Shown: positions 43,001 through 54,342 of the stretch, piece by piece
Position numbering within the stretch: position 1 is the first letter of the stretch
Layout: every line of letters starts with the position of its first letter
Source: Hippophae tibetana
Taxonomy: Eukaryota; Streptophyta; Magnoliopsida; Rosales; Elaeagnaceae
NCBI GenBank assembly: GCA_037013495.1
Contig: CM072811.1
Span: 15,816,659 to 15,880,658 of the forward strand
Reading direction: 5' to 3'
DNA length: 64,000 bases
Made by a program: the position numbers and the translations under genes
Notes under the pieces: generated by a model
The model's input: the letters and a program-made list of their open reading frames with translations, nothing else
Told to the model about the DNA's origin: nothing
The model's database searches: none

Positions 43001-45234
43001 CCACTTTCCAGAGATGCATGATATCTATTTTCTCGGACATGGTGGAGAAATTCATTGAGATTTTCATGGACGATTTCTCTGTCTTTGGGAACTCATTTGA
43101 TGATTGCTTACATAAATTGACTTTGGTTTTAGAAAGATGCATTGAATGCAATCTAACCCTTAGTTGGGAGAAAAGTCATTTTATGGTTCAACAAGGGATA
43201 GTTTTAGGACATATAATTTCAAACAAGGGTATTGAAGTTGATAAGGCAAAAGTTGAATTGATATCCAAACTACCTTCCCCTACATCTGTGAAGGGGATAA
43301 GAAGCTTCTTGGGACATGCAGGATTTTACAGACGATTTATTAAAGATTTCTCTAAAATAAGTCGTCCCTTATGTAACTTGCTATCCAAAGATGCTGATTT
43401 TGACTTCAACAATGACTGCCTTATTTCCTTTAATACCTTGAAAGATAAACTAACATCTACCCCTGTTATAATGGCACCAAACTGGTCTTTACCTTTTGAA
43501 ATAATGTGTGACGCTTCTGATTATGCAATAGGAGCAGTCTTGGGACAAAGAGTGGATAAGCGTTTGCATGTCATCTACTACGCTAGCAAAACACTCAATG
43601 ATGCCCAAATGAATTATACCACCACTGAAAAGGAATTCTTGGCTATAGTATTCTCTTTAGACAAATTTCGGTCTTATTTAGTAGGATCTAAAGTGATTGT
43701 GCATTCTGATCATGCTGCTTTAAGATACCTATTAAGTAAACCAAATGCCAAGCCAATATTAATCAGGTAGGTCTTACTCTTACAAGAATTTGACCTAGAA
43801 ATCAAGGATAAGAAAGGCAGTGAAAACTTAGTAGCTGACCATTTATCTAGGTTGATTTCTGACTTCAATTCTCTTAAAGATGAGAGTAATGAAGATATAG
43901 TTGAAACCTTTCCTGATGAACAGTTATTTTTCATAGGTCTGAACCCATGGTACGCTGATATTGTAAACTATCTTGCCACTGGTGTTTTGCGACCTAACAC
44001 TTCATATCAGGACAAGAAAAGGTTTTTTAAAACTATTAAGGACTATTTCTGGGATGACCCTTATTTATACAAGATTGGTCAAGATCAAGTCATCCGGAGA
44101 TGTGTACCTGAAGAAGAACATAAGAGCATTCTGACTTTTTGTCATGAACTTCATTGTGGGGGTCATTTTGGAGGTGAAAAGACAGCCCGTAAGATATTAC
44201 AGTCTGGATTCTTTTGGCCCACTCTTTTTAAAGATGCTCATATGTTTTGTGCACAATGTGATAGATGTCAAAGAACAGGAAATATAAGCAAAAGAGATGA
44301 AATGCCTTTGACATCTAATTTAGTTGTTGAACTCTTTGATGTATGGGGGATTGACTTTATGGGTCCTTTTCCCCCATCTAATGGTTTTCAATACATTTTG
44401 GTTGTTGTGGATTATGTGTCCAAGTGGGTAGAAGCTATCCCCACCAAAACCAATGATGCTAATGTTGTTGTGAAATTCTTGAAAGATTTAATATTCAGTA
44501 GGTTCGGAACGCCTAGAGCTATAATAAGTGATGGAGGTAGCCATTTTTGTAACAAACTCTTTGATGGAGTACTAAACAAGTACAACATCACACATAAGGT
44601 AGCTACTCCATATCATCCTCAAACTTCCGGTTTAGTGGAAGTAAGTAATAGGCAAATTAAGGGAATATTGGAACGCACTGTGCGTCCTTCAAGGAAGGAT
44701 TGGGCATTTAAGTTAAATGATGCCTTATGGGCATACCGCACCGCTTACAAAACACCTATTGGGATGAGCCCTTACCGGTTAATCTTTGGGAAAGCGTGCC
44801 ACCTTTCAGTTGAACTTGAACACAAGGCTTACTGGGCAATTAAAGAGCTAAACATGGATTTAGATAAAGCAGGTGAAAAACGATTACTCCAGCTTCATGA
44901 GTTGGAAGAAATTAGGAATGAAGCTTATGAGAATGCCAAATTATACAAAGAGCGTACTAAGCGCTATCATGACAAAAGGCTAGTTCCTAAAACTTTTCAC
45001 CCTGGAATGAAAGTTCTTTTATTTAACTCTCGTTTGAGATTGTTTCCAGGAAAGCTGAGATCAAGATGGGATGGACCATTCAAAATAGTTCAGGTATCTG
45101 AACATGGAGTGGTAGAACTATTGGACTCCAAGACACAAAAAACGTTCAAAGTTAATGGCCATCGTGTCAAGCCTTATTTAGAAGAACCAAACAACATTGC
45201 TGAAATGGATTGCATTTGGCTGAGTAACCCTTAG
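40063..45234 (+). CDS. gag-pol: gag2-pol polyprotein (Gag-PR-RT-RNaseH-INT), one nonsense codon
   Basis: 1723 coding positions, interrupted once by TAG at 43768-43770 (codon 1236, where a Trp codon is expected). Capsid: residues 1-240. Zinc knuckle: C255-x2-C258-x4-H263-x4-C268. Protease: active-site D556 in [13 protein letters not shown]: '[21 protein letters not shown]', '[20 protein letters not shown]', catalytic FMDD at 1001-1004. RNase H: D1150 in CDASDYAIG. Integrase: zinc domain 'HCGGH...CAQC', catalytic D1431, D1490, E1526 (D-x58-D-x35-E), C-terminal domain '[20 protein letters not shown]'. No frameshift was seen. Gag and Pol are in one frame without a recoding site. The start ATG (40063) is the first in frame, with a leader-like 371-nt gap after gag1. 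The stop lies between RNase H and integrase, so this copy cannot give integrase without read-through. Confidence 0.95.
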
Positions 45235-45246
45235 CACCAAAAAGAT

Positions 45247-45295
45247 ACGTCTTGCTAAGACGTTAAACTAAGCGCTGGATGGGAGGCAACCCATC
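45247..45295 (+). other. twin-hairpin module after pol, D element
   Basis: Hairpin 1: ACGTCTT/AAGACGT, loop GCT (45247-45263). Hairpin 2: GATGGG/CCCATC, loop AGGCAA (45278-45295). It starts 12 nt after the pol stop. A T-rich tract with AG ends at 45352. Confidence 0.75.
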
Positions 45296-47110
45296 ATGTT
45301 AGGTAATTTTTTGTTATTTGTTTTATTTACTTAATTTTATTGTTTATTTTAGTTTACTTATATGTGAATAATTTTTTAAATTGTTAAAACTAAAATATTT
45401 GTTGAGATGTTAGAAGTTCACAACAATCTGTCTGTATACACTTTAATGATGAATATGATGGATGCACCTGCATTTCTTCATTACTACTTACACATTCTCA
45501 AGAAATAGGTAATCTTTCTCCTCTTTTCTCTTTATCTTTAATTTGCAGTTGTTACATTGAGGACAATGTAAGTTCTAGGTTGGGGGTGGTGAAAAGTTAC
45601 CATGCATAATAAAAAAAATTCTCACAAAAATTTATCATTTCTTTAAATCAAATTTAAGTATATAGTTAAGTCTTTGGTACTGTTAGATTAATTTTTGAAA
45701 ACATATCATGAAATATTTTGTAATTATTTTTGATAATTAGTTAGTTTTTGTCATAACTAGTATTTCTTGATAAAATGTGGAAATTATATTAAACCCAAAA
45801 TCGGTGTTTATGAATTTTTTTTAGTGGAGACTACCCTTGTGAGATATAATTTGAACCTAATTTCTTTTATTCAGAGTGAAATATATATATTTTTTCTACT
45901 CCAAACACATTTCTTATTTATTCAAAAGTTAGATGATCTCTATAGGTATTAGCATTGAATGTATGAATTTTTTCTCATCTTAATAGAGTATCATATATTT
46001 TTGATTATTATTTTTGTTTAGATTAAACGATTTGAGTAGAAATTGATAGTATATGCTTATATCTCATTCATGCATGACTGCTACAAAAACAAAAAGACAT
46101 ATCTGGGGTTACCTAAACCAAGATCAAACAGAAAAGCCACAAAATTAACCACTCACCAAAATCCAAAAAAAATGTACAATCTGTACATGGGTTGACTCTC
46201 TAAAATATACATATATTGAAAAAAAAAATGTATAGAGAGATAAAAAAAATAGTATCATCTACATACTATGACCCACATTGCCAACAAAGTTGTGAGTAAA
46301 GGCTAAATACAAAAGAAAGATATAGGAAGTAATTCCCTAAAAAGTCATTGCAATTTTTTCATTTGTAAAAAGCATATATCTTGAAATTCTTTCTTAATGA
46401 GTTTAATTTATGCATGAAAATAATTTTTATATATGATATCTTTATAATTTATACATTCGATTCCTTTCATGAGATCAATGTTAAAATAACACTTTGAGCC
46501 TTTATTCTTTATACATATGCGAACATATTAGTTCATTTCTATACATCAACTCTTTCGCATATAAATTAGTATGAGTGTTTGAACCCATAGGATTCAGTGC
46601 TTTGAGAGTATTGACTTGTGAGGAATAGAGTCGAAGCGAATTCTGATTCATGACACTGAAATTGGGTAAAATTAAATTGACACATTTTTGAAATGAAATA
46701 TGAAAATGATTTTCGACTAATTATTATAATAAAATCATGATTGTTTAAAGAGATTAAAATAACTTATGCTTGAGATTTTAATTATGATCTTAAAGGAGAT
46801 TAAAAAGTGTGAGATATTTTTGTGATATGTTGTTTTCTTTTATTCTTAAATTAATTTTTGATTGTGTTGTAATTGTAGTTTTTGATTTGATTGTTTTTAT
46901 AGTTTCTTTTGATTTTTACAATTAGTTCAATGTTTGTGGGTATCATTACTGAAAACCCTCACGAGACTCAAACTCGTCCACTAGGGCAACCTAGGGGTTT
47001 AAAGGCTTGTTGCATAGGCTAAATGCAACCGTTTCAATCCACGAAAGTGATTTAGGATAGTTTAATTTTCAGCTTTTATCGCTTCTCTTGCTAAGGGACT
47101 AGCAAGAAAC
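45296..47110 (+). other. non-coding region between pol and the 3' LTR
   Basis: No ORF longer than about 60 codons. Athila relatives often carry an env-like ORF here; none is left. Contains the AGGA-loop hairpin (45552-45571) and an internal G-rich tract GGTTGGGGGTGG (45579-45590) very like the polypurine tract. Confidence 0.6.
45552..45571 (+). other. AGGA-loop hairpin, D element
   Basis: Stem TTACATTG/CAATGTAA (8 bp, perfect), loop AGGA, followed after 7 nt by a G-rich tract. Confidence 0.75.
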
Positions 47111-47121
47111 TGGTTGGGGGT
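47111..47121 (+). other. polypurine tract of the D element
   Basis: TGGTTGGGGGT directly before the 3' LTR start TGTAATGAG. Confidence 0.65.
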
Positions 47122-49035
47122 TGTAATGAGTGCTCAAAAAGCACTAAAATAACCATGATTTTATGTACATTAATTGATTAAAAATATATATATTTATATG
47201 TTTTATCATATATTTATATAAATTTGTCTTTTTCGGAATCACGGGTATTCTTATTTTTTTCAGGTATTTTAGCTTAAAAACGTAATTTAAAGACTAAAAG
47301 AGGAATACTTGAAGCAATACATCACAAATATATTAATAAATAAGTGGGAAAAGGTCAACAAACATGGAAAAATTGGACAAAATGGGTCGAAAAGGTCAAA
47401 AATGTCAAAAAAACAGAAATCGCGCGCTGCAGCCCAGCGCCCCATGCCGCGCACGCCCACGCACGCCCGCGCGCGCTGGCCTGCCCATCCGCGCGCCGAG
47501 CTGCGCGCAGCGACAGCCCCTCCGTGCGCCCAACGCGTTTTCGCCCCATTTTTCACGTGCAGCCACCCACGTGACGTCATGCTGACGTCATTAATGACAT
47601 CAGCAATTCCAATACGCATTTTTACATTTTTTAATATTTTTTTAACATTTTTTTACTCATTTAAAAACACACCTCTCTTCTTTCTTTCTCTCATTTCTTA
47701 GTTTTTGAGTTTTTCTTAGTTTCTTTCTTAGTTTCTAAGTTTTTCTTAGTTTCCTTCTTAGTTTTTAGTTCAATTCTCTTAGTTTTAGTGTTCTTCTCTT
47801 TTTGAGAGGAACTTGTAATGTTTTTGTAATAATTTAGATTTTTGATTCAATAAATAGAAGTGCAAATTCCGCTTGGAGGTTTTCTAGCTATGGGAATAGC
47901 GTCGAAGTTCTGTAAGGATTTTATTTTCTTTACAGTTATTTTTATGCTTTATTCTTACATGTTATATTCAACTTGTGTGTGGTTAAATTTAACTATGCTG
48001 GCTGTTTAGTAAATATGATGTAATAATGACGTTGTTATGCTTGCGAAATATTAAATAGGTAAAAATCTCTAAAATGAATTGATTTTGTTTTTATTCAAGA
48101 TTTTATATTAAGAATGTTAGAGAGAAATATATTATTTTTCATTACAAACTTAAACCTGAAAATTAGATTTTAAGGTTTAGTTATCCGGTCTAATTTAGAG
48201 TAGTGCTCTTTTATTTGTTGGTACAATCGCCCGGTAGTTAGAGTGAAACTCTATTTCAAAAGTTTTTATAAGAATTATTATGTGAAAATGTATTGACAAC
48301 ATGTTTTCAATAGTGGTTTTAAAACTTGAAAGTTAGTACTCGGATAATTAAATTCTTAAGTTTAATTTGGACACCTTGAATAAAGTTTAAACTGTCTAAC
48401 CCCACCAAAGGTGGCATTTAAATGGTTCATTTTCAATCTCTTAGAAAAAGGAATTAATTTAATTAAGCATATTAGTTATCAACCCCACCCATAGGTGTTA
48501 ATTGATTTGTTTAGTTAACAAAGAATATCTAACCCCACCAAAGGTGGTATTTATATAAAAAAGAGAGAATCAATAAAATATCAATTTATATCTTTAATAA
48601 CCTAGATAATATGAGCAAGCATAATTAATTTAGTTATTATATCCATAAATACTCCGCTAATATAAATGATAAAAATTTGCATGAATATTTATTGAATCTG
48701 TATATATGTTTATTTTTAGATAATTATTTATTGAATTTGTATCTATGTTTATTTTTATGATATTAGATTATATTTAATTAATCTGTATATATGTTTATTT
48801 TATGTTATTAGATTATGAACACAAAAACCAAACTATCGTGACAGGATGTTTAGGATTTAATTTCGTTTTTAAAAGTTTGAATAATAAATTAAAAACCACA
48901 TACATTTCTTCCTTAGATCGACCTTGGGAGTATACTTATCATTTTCTTCGAAATGATTCGTGCACTTGCGAGAGTTTTATAAATATTAAAACCAAAGTAT
49001 TGGCAAGAATCGACGATGTCGGTTTTCGCTCATCA
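47122..49035 (+). repeat. family D 3' LTR
   Basis: 1914 bp, TGTAATGAG...CTCATCA, followed by the duplication AATAT. Nearly identical to the 5' LTR over long stretches. Differences: about 57 bp containing the TATA box are missing after 'ttactcattt' (junction near 47660), and the GC-rich block has a different number of short CG-rich units. Confidence 0.92.
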
Positions 49036-49330
49036 AATATCTCCTTATCAATTAGTGTTTGGAAAAGCATGTCATCTCTCTGTTGAGTTAAAGGATAAAG
49101 CTTATTGGACTATAAAGAAGTTTAATTTTGATTTGAAGGCAGTAGAGGAAAAGCGACTTATTCAATTGAATGAGATGGATGAGTTCCAGAATAATGCTTA
49201 TGAAAATTCAAATAACAGACAAAGAAGTGGCATGTCAAACAGATTCTTAGGCATGAGTTTGCTCCAGGATAGTAGGTTTTGCTCTTCAATTCATGACTAA
49301 AACTCTTCCTAGATAAGTTAAGATCAAGAT
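49036..49330 (+). pseudogene. B2 integrase C-terminal part
   Basis: After the duplication AATAT the host integrase resumes: '[20 protein letters not shown]', '[20 protein letters not shown]' and '[16 protein letters not shown]', the same order as in the D element's integrase. A frameshift near 49215 ends the readable part. Confidence 0.85.
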
Positions 49331-49505
49331 GAAAAATTCCTTATACAATTGACAAAGTTTCTACTTTTGGAGCAATAAACTTGAAGGACATGGAAGGAAA
49401 TATATTCAGAGTTAACAATCAAAGATTGAAGCACTAGTATCATGAAAAATAGAGAGGAATGGTGCATTTATTCCTCTTGGAAATCCTAATTGATGAAAAT
49501 TGAAA

Positions 49506-49553
49506 AGTCTAGCTGTAGACTATAAAACAAGTGCTTATGAGAGGCAGCCCATA
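49506..49553 (+). other. twin-hairpin module after integrase, B2
   Basis: Hairpin 1: AGTCTA/TAGACT, loop GCTG (49506-49521). Hairpin 2: TTATGAG/CCCATAA with loop AGGCAG and one A-C mismatch (about 49534-49553). Same order and spacing as in the D element with different stem bases. Confidence 0.65.
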
Positions 49554-50969
49554 AAATTTCTTTTTATTTTATTTTATTTTTATTTATTTATTTGAATAAT
49601 TTGGATTTTGATGATGGTTTATTTTGGAGGAATAAAAAGCTAAAATTTACAAACTAATGTTGATCCACCATAAAACCAAGGAAGTTCCTTTCATTTCTTT
49701 AATCTGTCTCACTTTTGAATTACAATGAGGACATTATGTAGTTTACGTTTGGGGGTGTCAACTTGTATAGTCTTGAGTTGTTGAATTATCTTATCAAGCA
49801 TGTATTTGAGTATGATTGAATTCACTATGACTCTGAAATTTGTGATTAAGGATGGTTTTGACAATTTTTTTTCTTCAAAATCTACTATTTTGTTTGGCAA
49901 AGTTTTGTGGGTACTTTGATTTAAATCTTTGTTCTTGAAAATAATCGAGCATATAGTAAACTTTTCTCTACTCCATTTTGCCTTTGAAGAGAAGGAGTCG
50001 AATTAAATGGGTTAGGAAAGTTCAATCTTTCTTTGCTCTAGAATCCGTTGATGAATCCTAGAGGTGAATCCTACTTGATACAAATATTAGAGAAATGATT
50101 TAGGTAAAAAAAATTTGACAACCAAAAAGGTTTCCCAACCGTCCTAATTATCACGCCATCATTGCATGGTGTATTCCTATAGTCAACTCCTTTGAGCCTT
50201 ATTTACATAAGTCTTATTTGTTCTTTTAACTACATAAGTCATTCCCATTCTAAGCTTGAGAAACCATGAACTTGAGTTAAATTTTGACAAAATACTTTTG
50301 TGAAGGCTATGAGTATCAAGGTAACCACACCAAAAAGCAAAAGAAAAGAAAATATAAAAATCACTCTACTTATTGAGTATGACAACAATATTATCATTAG
50401 TATGAGCATATTGTTGAGAAAGTGCTATGGTATGAATCCTACGGATATTCTTTTTATTGTTTTTTTCTACCAAGTATTTTATTAGTTTTCTTTGATTTTC
50501 CATATCCATTTCTTTCTTAGCCCTGAACATGTGGCTTGTCATTACAATCCTGATTAAAGACATTCTGATCTATGATTTTGGTATTTGATTACATTAGTGG
50601 AGAGGATTTATGAAAATTGGACTTATAGAGTTAAGTTTTGAGAGAATTCTTCTGATTTTAGTTATTTTTTTATCTAAATTTGCTGGTAGGTTGGAGTTAA
50701 ATTTACTATTTCACACACAAATTTAAGGACTTAACTTTAGGTTGAAGTAAATACCTAACTCTTGCTTGGTAAATTGCTGAATTTTTGATTGATTTTCCCA
50801 CTATCTTCGATGTACAAGGAGTAAATTATTAGTGATAAAATCTAAATTTAGATCATGGATTGGTAGTTAATGGTAGTTCTCTATAAGGTCTAGCTGATGT
50901 TCTCTATAGTTTTCTTTTCTTTTATTATTTTTGTTTGAGGACGAACAAAGTTCTAAGTTTAGGGTTGTT
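49554..50969 (+). other. B2 3' non-coding region
   Basis: Aligns with B1 from about 50300 on. Contains an imperfect AGGA-loop hairpin (TACAATG/CATT..GTA, 49721-49740) followed by TTTGGGGGTG, and a second AGGA hairpin (TTTGTTTG/CGAACAAA, 50930-50949) just before the LTR. Confidence 0.65.
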
Positions 50970-51984
50970 TGATGACTTGTATAATTTATCACTTTTCAAC
51001 TTTAGTCAAATTTTATTTTATTTTTATTGATTTTAAACTTCATTATTATTATTTAAATTTTATTACAAATTTGAAGAAAATGAAGATCCAAAATTTTAAA
51101 AGCATATTTTCTAAAGACTATTATAATTTAAAAGAAGATTTATATATATAAAAGAAAGGTAGTGTGAAGGGTTAAATATATATATATATAAGAACTAGGA
51201 GGAGATGAGAGAGAAGAACATAAAAAAAGGTGCACAAAGAGGAAAAAAACAAGAAGAAAATGGGAGAGAAGAAATGAAATTAGATTTGTTTTGCGATTCA
51301 TTCTCCTTTCACTTATTCTCTGAAAATTATGGTGAATTCCTTTATGTTAAATTTAATTTTTAGCATAAAGTAATTTTTCTTTATTCTAGGAAAAAGATGT
51401 AATTTAATTTCAAACTATGCTTGATTTTCTATGTTAATTTGAATTATTTCTCTACATGTTTGTCTGATTTATTCTGACTTTATTGCGTCTAATGAACTGG
51501 TCATTAATTAGATGATTTTAGTCTTGTGATTTACTATCGAAAGAGGGAATTATAGGATAGATCTAAAATATTTTGGCATAGGTAAAATATAGTATTAAAA
51601 TCATTGGTCTTAATTCATTCTTGTTTTATTAAATTGCATACTCTTGTATTAATTAATGAACAAGAATGTTTACAATTGATGATCGAAAGAGGCTTTTGGA
51701 TGTTTTTTTTGGAGATTGCTAACAAATAGAGATAATTAAATTCAATTAGCTAGATGAGTAAAATATAGTGAGGGATTAGGTGAAATCGATTTCCTATAAG
51801 TTTTCTTCTAATTAATTTAATTTTTGAACAACATATTTCTTTTCTTTTGCATTTTATTTAAATTGATTTTATTTTAAATTCCAATTACAACAACCTTAGT
51901 GAATTTAAACCTTGAGGATTATACTATTCTGATCACTTTATTATAAAAATACTATATTGTGCGCTTGTAGTTTTGCACCGATCA
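50970..51984 (+). repeat. family B 3' LTR (complete)
   Basis: 1015 bp, TGATGACTTG...CCGATCA. The start matches B1 (24075) and the end matches the reversed piece at 30396, so both ends are supported by second copies. Confidence 0.8.
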
Positions 51985-52459
51985 CCACTCATAGGTGTTC
52001 TTTGATTTGTTTAATTAACAAAGAATATCTAACCCCACCAAAGGTGATATTTATATAAAAAAGATAATTAGTAAATATCAATTTATATATTTAATAACCT
52101 AAATAATATGAGGAAGAATGATTAACGTAATTATTCTATCCATAAATACTCCATTGTTATGAATGATAAAAATTTGCATAATTTTTTATTGAATCCATAT
52201 CTATGTTTATTTTTTTTTATTATTAGATTAGAAGACACAAAAAATTAAAATATCGTGACATGATGTTTAGGATTTTATTTCATTTTTAAAAGTTTGAATA
52301 ATAAATTAAAAACCACATATATTCTTTTCTTATATCGACATTGAGAGTATATTTTTCATTTTCTATAAAATGATTTGTGCACTTGAAAAAGTTTTACACA
52401 TAAAACTAAAGTATCTCCAAAATCGGTATAGCTAATCTGATGCCGGTTTTGTTTCATCA
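51985..52459 (+). repeat. family D LTR, 3' part (older copy D6)
   Basis: Matches the last about 490 bp of the D LTR from the middle CACC-GGTG hairpin ('cataggtgtt') to the end ...TTTCATCA. It abuts the B LTR. Many substitutions show it is older than the full element. Confidence 0.75.
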
Positions 52460-52466
52460 ATTTTTT

Positions 52467-52525
52467 TGGCACCATTATCAGGGACTTACTTTTGTTCATC
52501 AAAATTTTGACGTCGTTGCCGGGAA
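52467..52525 (+). other. two successive tRNA-Asp primer-site-like sequences
   Basis: TGGCACCATTATCAGGGA (52467-52484) and TGACGTCGTTGCCGGGAA (52508-52525). Each follows a '...TTCATCA' LTR-like end and each is a few changes from TGGCGCCGTTGCCGGGGA. Confidence 0.6.
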
Positions 52526-52899
52526 AGAAATAACGTTTTAATTTTAGAAAATAATAACAAAATAATTTAAAATTTAAAAAATTTAAACTTTAATTTATTT
52601 AATTATTTTCTTTTCTAAAAAAATTTAAAAATCTTTTTAACTTTTAAATTTTAAATTTTAAGTTTCAATTTTCATTTAATTTGTAATTTAATTTTAATTT
52701 TTAATTTATTTTTTTAATAAAGATATTTAATTAATTTCTAGCTTTTACTTTTAATTATAATTTTAAAATAATATTTACTTAAATTTTATTTATTAACTTA
52801 ACAATGATGAAATTCTTTAGATTGTATTAATTATACTTTTTTCCTTTTATATATTATATAGTATTTATGTGTAGTAACTTGTAAATATTGTATGATATA

Positions 52900-53250
52900 A
52901 CATGTATAAAAAGGTGTTTGTATTAAATATTAAATGAAGTGTATTGTATTCTATACAATTTAATCATGAATATTTATTTGAATAAAAATATGTTTGTATT
53001 ATATATTAGATAGAGTTTATTATAAATATTTATTCTGTATAATTGAATCATATATATTTATTTGTATAGAGATATGGTTGTATTATATATTAGATGAAGT
53101 GTATTATCAATATTTATTCTGTATAATTTTATTATGTATATTTATTTATAAAAATATATGTTTGTATTATATGATAGATATAGTGTATTATAAATATGTA
53201 TAGTTTAAGTATGTATAATTATATGTATCAAAATTTGTATAAAATTTATT
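52900..53250 (+). repeat. 84-bp tandem repeats in the D6 leader
   Basis: The phrase 'tgtttgtattata' recurs at about 52915, 52991, 53075 (as 'tggttgtatta') and 53159, the last three exactly 84 bp apart. The units are AT-rich and slightly diverged; a partial unit follows. The open frame that can be read over this stretch is a by-product of the repeats. Confidence 0.65.
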
Positions 53251-53404
53251 TGTATTATATATATTATAAAATCTGTATAATTATTATTTTTCTTTATTTT
53301 TCTTTTAGTATTATTTTTTGTTTGTTTGTTTTAATTAATTTTCATTTTTGTTTAGTATTTATTTTAATACTTAGTTATATTAGTTTTTTTTAAATTTTGA
53401 AGAT

Positions 53405-53455
53405 AGTTGCTTTGTTAGATCTAGGTACAAATGTGTTTTGATGCCTTAGTTATTT
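53405..53455 (+). pseudogene. protease active-site scrap of D6
   Basis: 'VALLDLGTNV' followed, after a small frame slip, by an 'MP' like the DLGAS.NLMPYS motif of retropepsin. Everything between this and the post-pol region at 54085 is lost or replaced. Confidence 0.4.
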
Positions 53456-54084
53456 GACTCACCTAGGGGTGGACATGGATACGAGCAGAGATTATTTTTG
53501 ATATAAGTGTCCTCAAACCAAATTATAAAATCTATACCCGAAACCTCCAAAAAACTATTATGGTTTGGAGATAGTTTTTTACCCATGGGTAATGATTCAA
53601 GACGATTATTAAAAAATACAAAAAAAAAACGTTTTTCCAAACTTTTTAAAAAATTTCTTAATAAACCATAATTATTAATTAATATATAATTTAATTTAAT
53701 AGATATATAAATTAATTAAATAAATATAATTAATTTTGGATATAGGTGGGTACGGTTATAAGTATAAAAAGTACCCAAACTGTACCTGTTGTTTCATATT
53801 CGGTTTTTACTCGAACCTGTACCCATCCCCAAAATTTATCGAATAAAAACCAAATCGATGGTGTTGATAACCATAGATAACCAAACCCATTATTTTTTCC
53901 CATTCCTACTTGCACCTAGTGGGTTATCTAAAACCCATAATTATGTCTTTAGTTTTAAGTAAATAAAATTTTGATAATCCATAGGATATGACTTAAAAAG
54001 TATAGGTAGACAAACTTGACCTACGTGTCAGTTTGATTGACTCAATGGTGTGAGGACATTGAGTTTACTTAAAATAAAATCCCC

Positions 54085-54342
54085 CATTTACGTCTTGCTA
54101 AGATGTTAAACTAAGAATTAGAAGGGAGGCAACCCATCATTTTAAATAATTTTTTTTTTTTTTTTATATATTTAATTTCTGTTGTTTATTTTAGTTTAAT
54201 TACATTTGAATATATTTCGAATTGTTAGAACTAAAAATATTTGTTGAGATGTTAGAAGTTTACAGTGATCAGTCTATGTGGACTTTAATGATGAAAATGA
54301 CGAATGCACCTGTATTTTTCCATCACTATTTGTACCTTCTAT
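54085..54342 (+). repeat. D6 post-pol region with hairpin motif
   Basis: Matches 45245-45490 of the full D element ('tacgtcttgctaaga.gtta', 'gggaggcaacccatcat', 'ttgttgagatgttagaagtt', 'tgcacctg.attt'). Hairpin 2 at 54121-54138 is now gaaGGG/CCCatc, i.e. one arm has decayed. It ends at the C LTR insertion. Confidence 0.75.

Larger units (their letters stand above)
35590..49035 (+). mobile_element. nearly complete Athila-type Ty3/gypsy element (family D), 13.4 kb
   Basis: Order: 5' LTR (35590-37573), tRNA-Asp primer site, leader, gag1 (38354-39691), hairpin module, gag2-pol (40063-45234), hairpin module, 1.9 kb non-coding, polypurine tract, 3' LTR (47122-49035). The five-base duplication AATAT on both sides and the very similar LTRs mark a recent insertion. 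It lies inside the integrase of an older B element. No env-like ORF is visible after pol. The second gag is the unusual feature. Lineage assignment rests on the tRNA-Asp site, the size and the pol motifs; it was not confirmed by a tree. Confidence 0.93.

Noticed and set aside
45296-47110. An env-like gene after pol in the D element
   Set aside because: No frame longer than about 60 codons and no signal peptide or transmembrane pattern that could be trusted.
52994-53393. Tyr/Ile-rich membrane-like open frames
   Set aside because: They arise from the 84-bp AT-rich tandem repeats and the adjacent T-rich leader.
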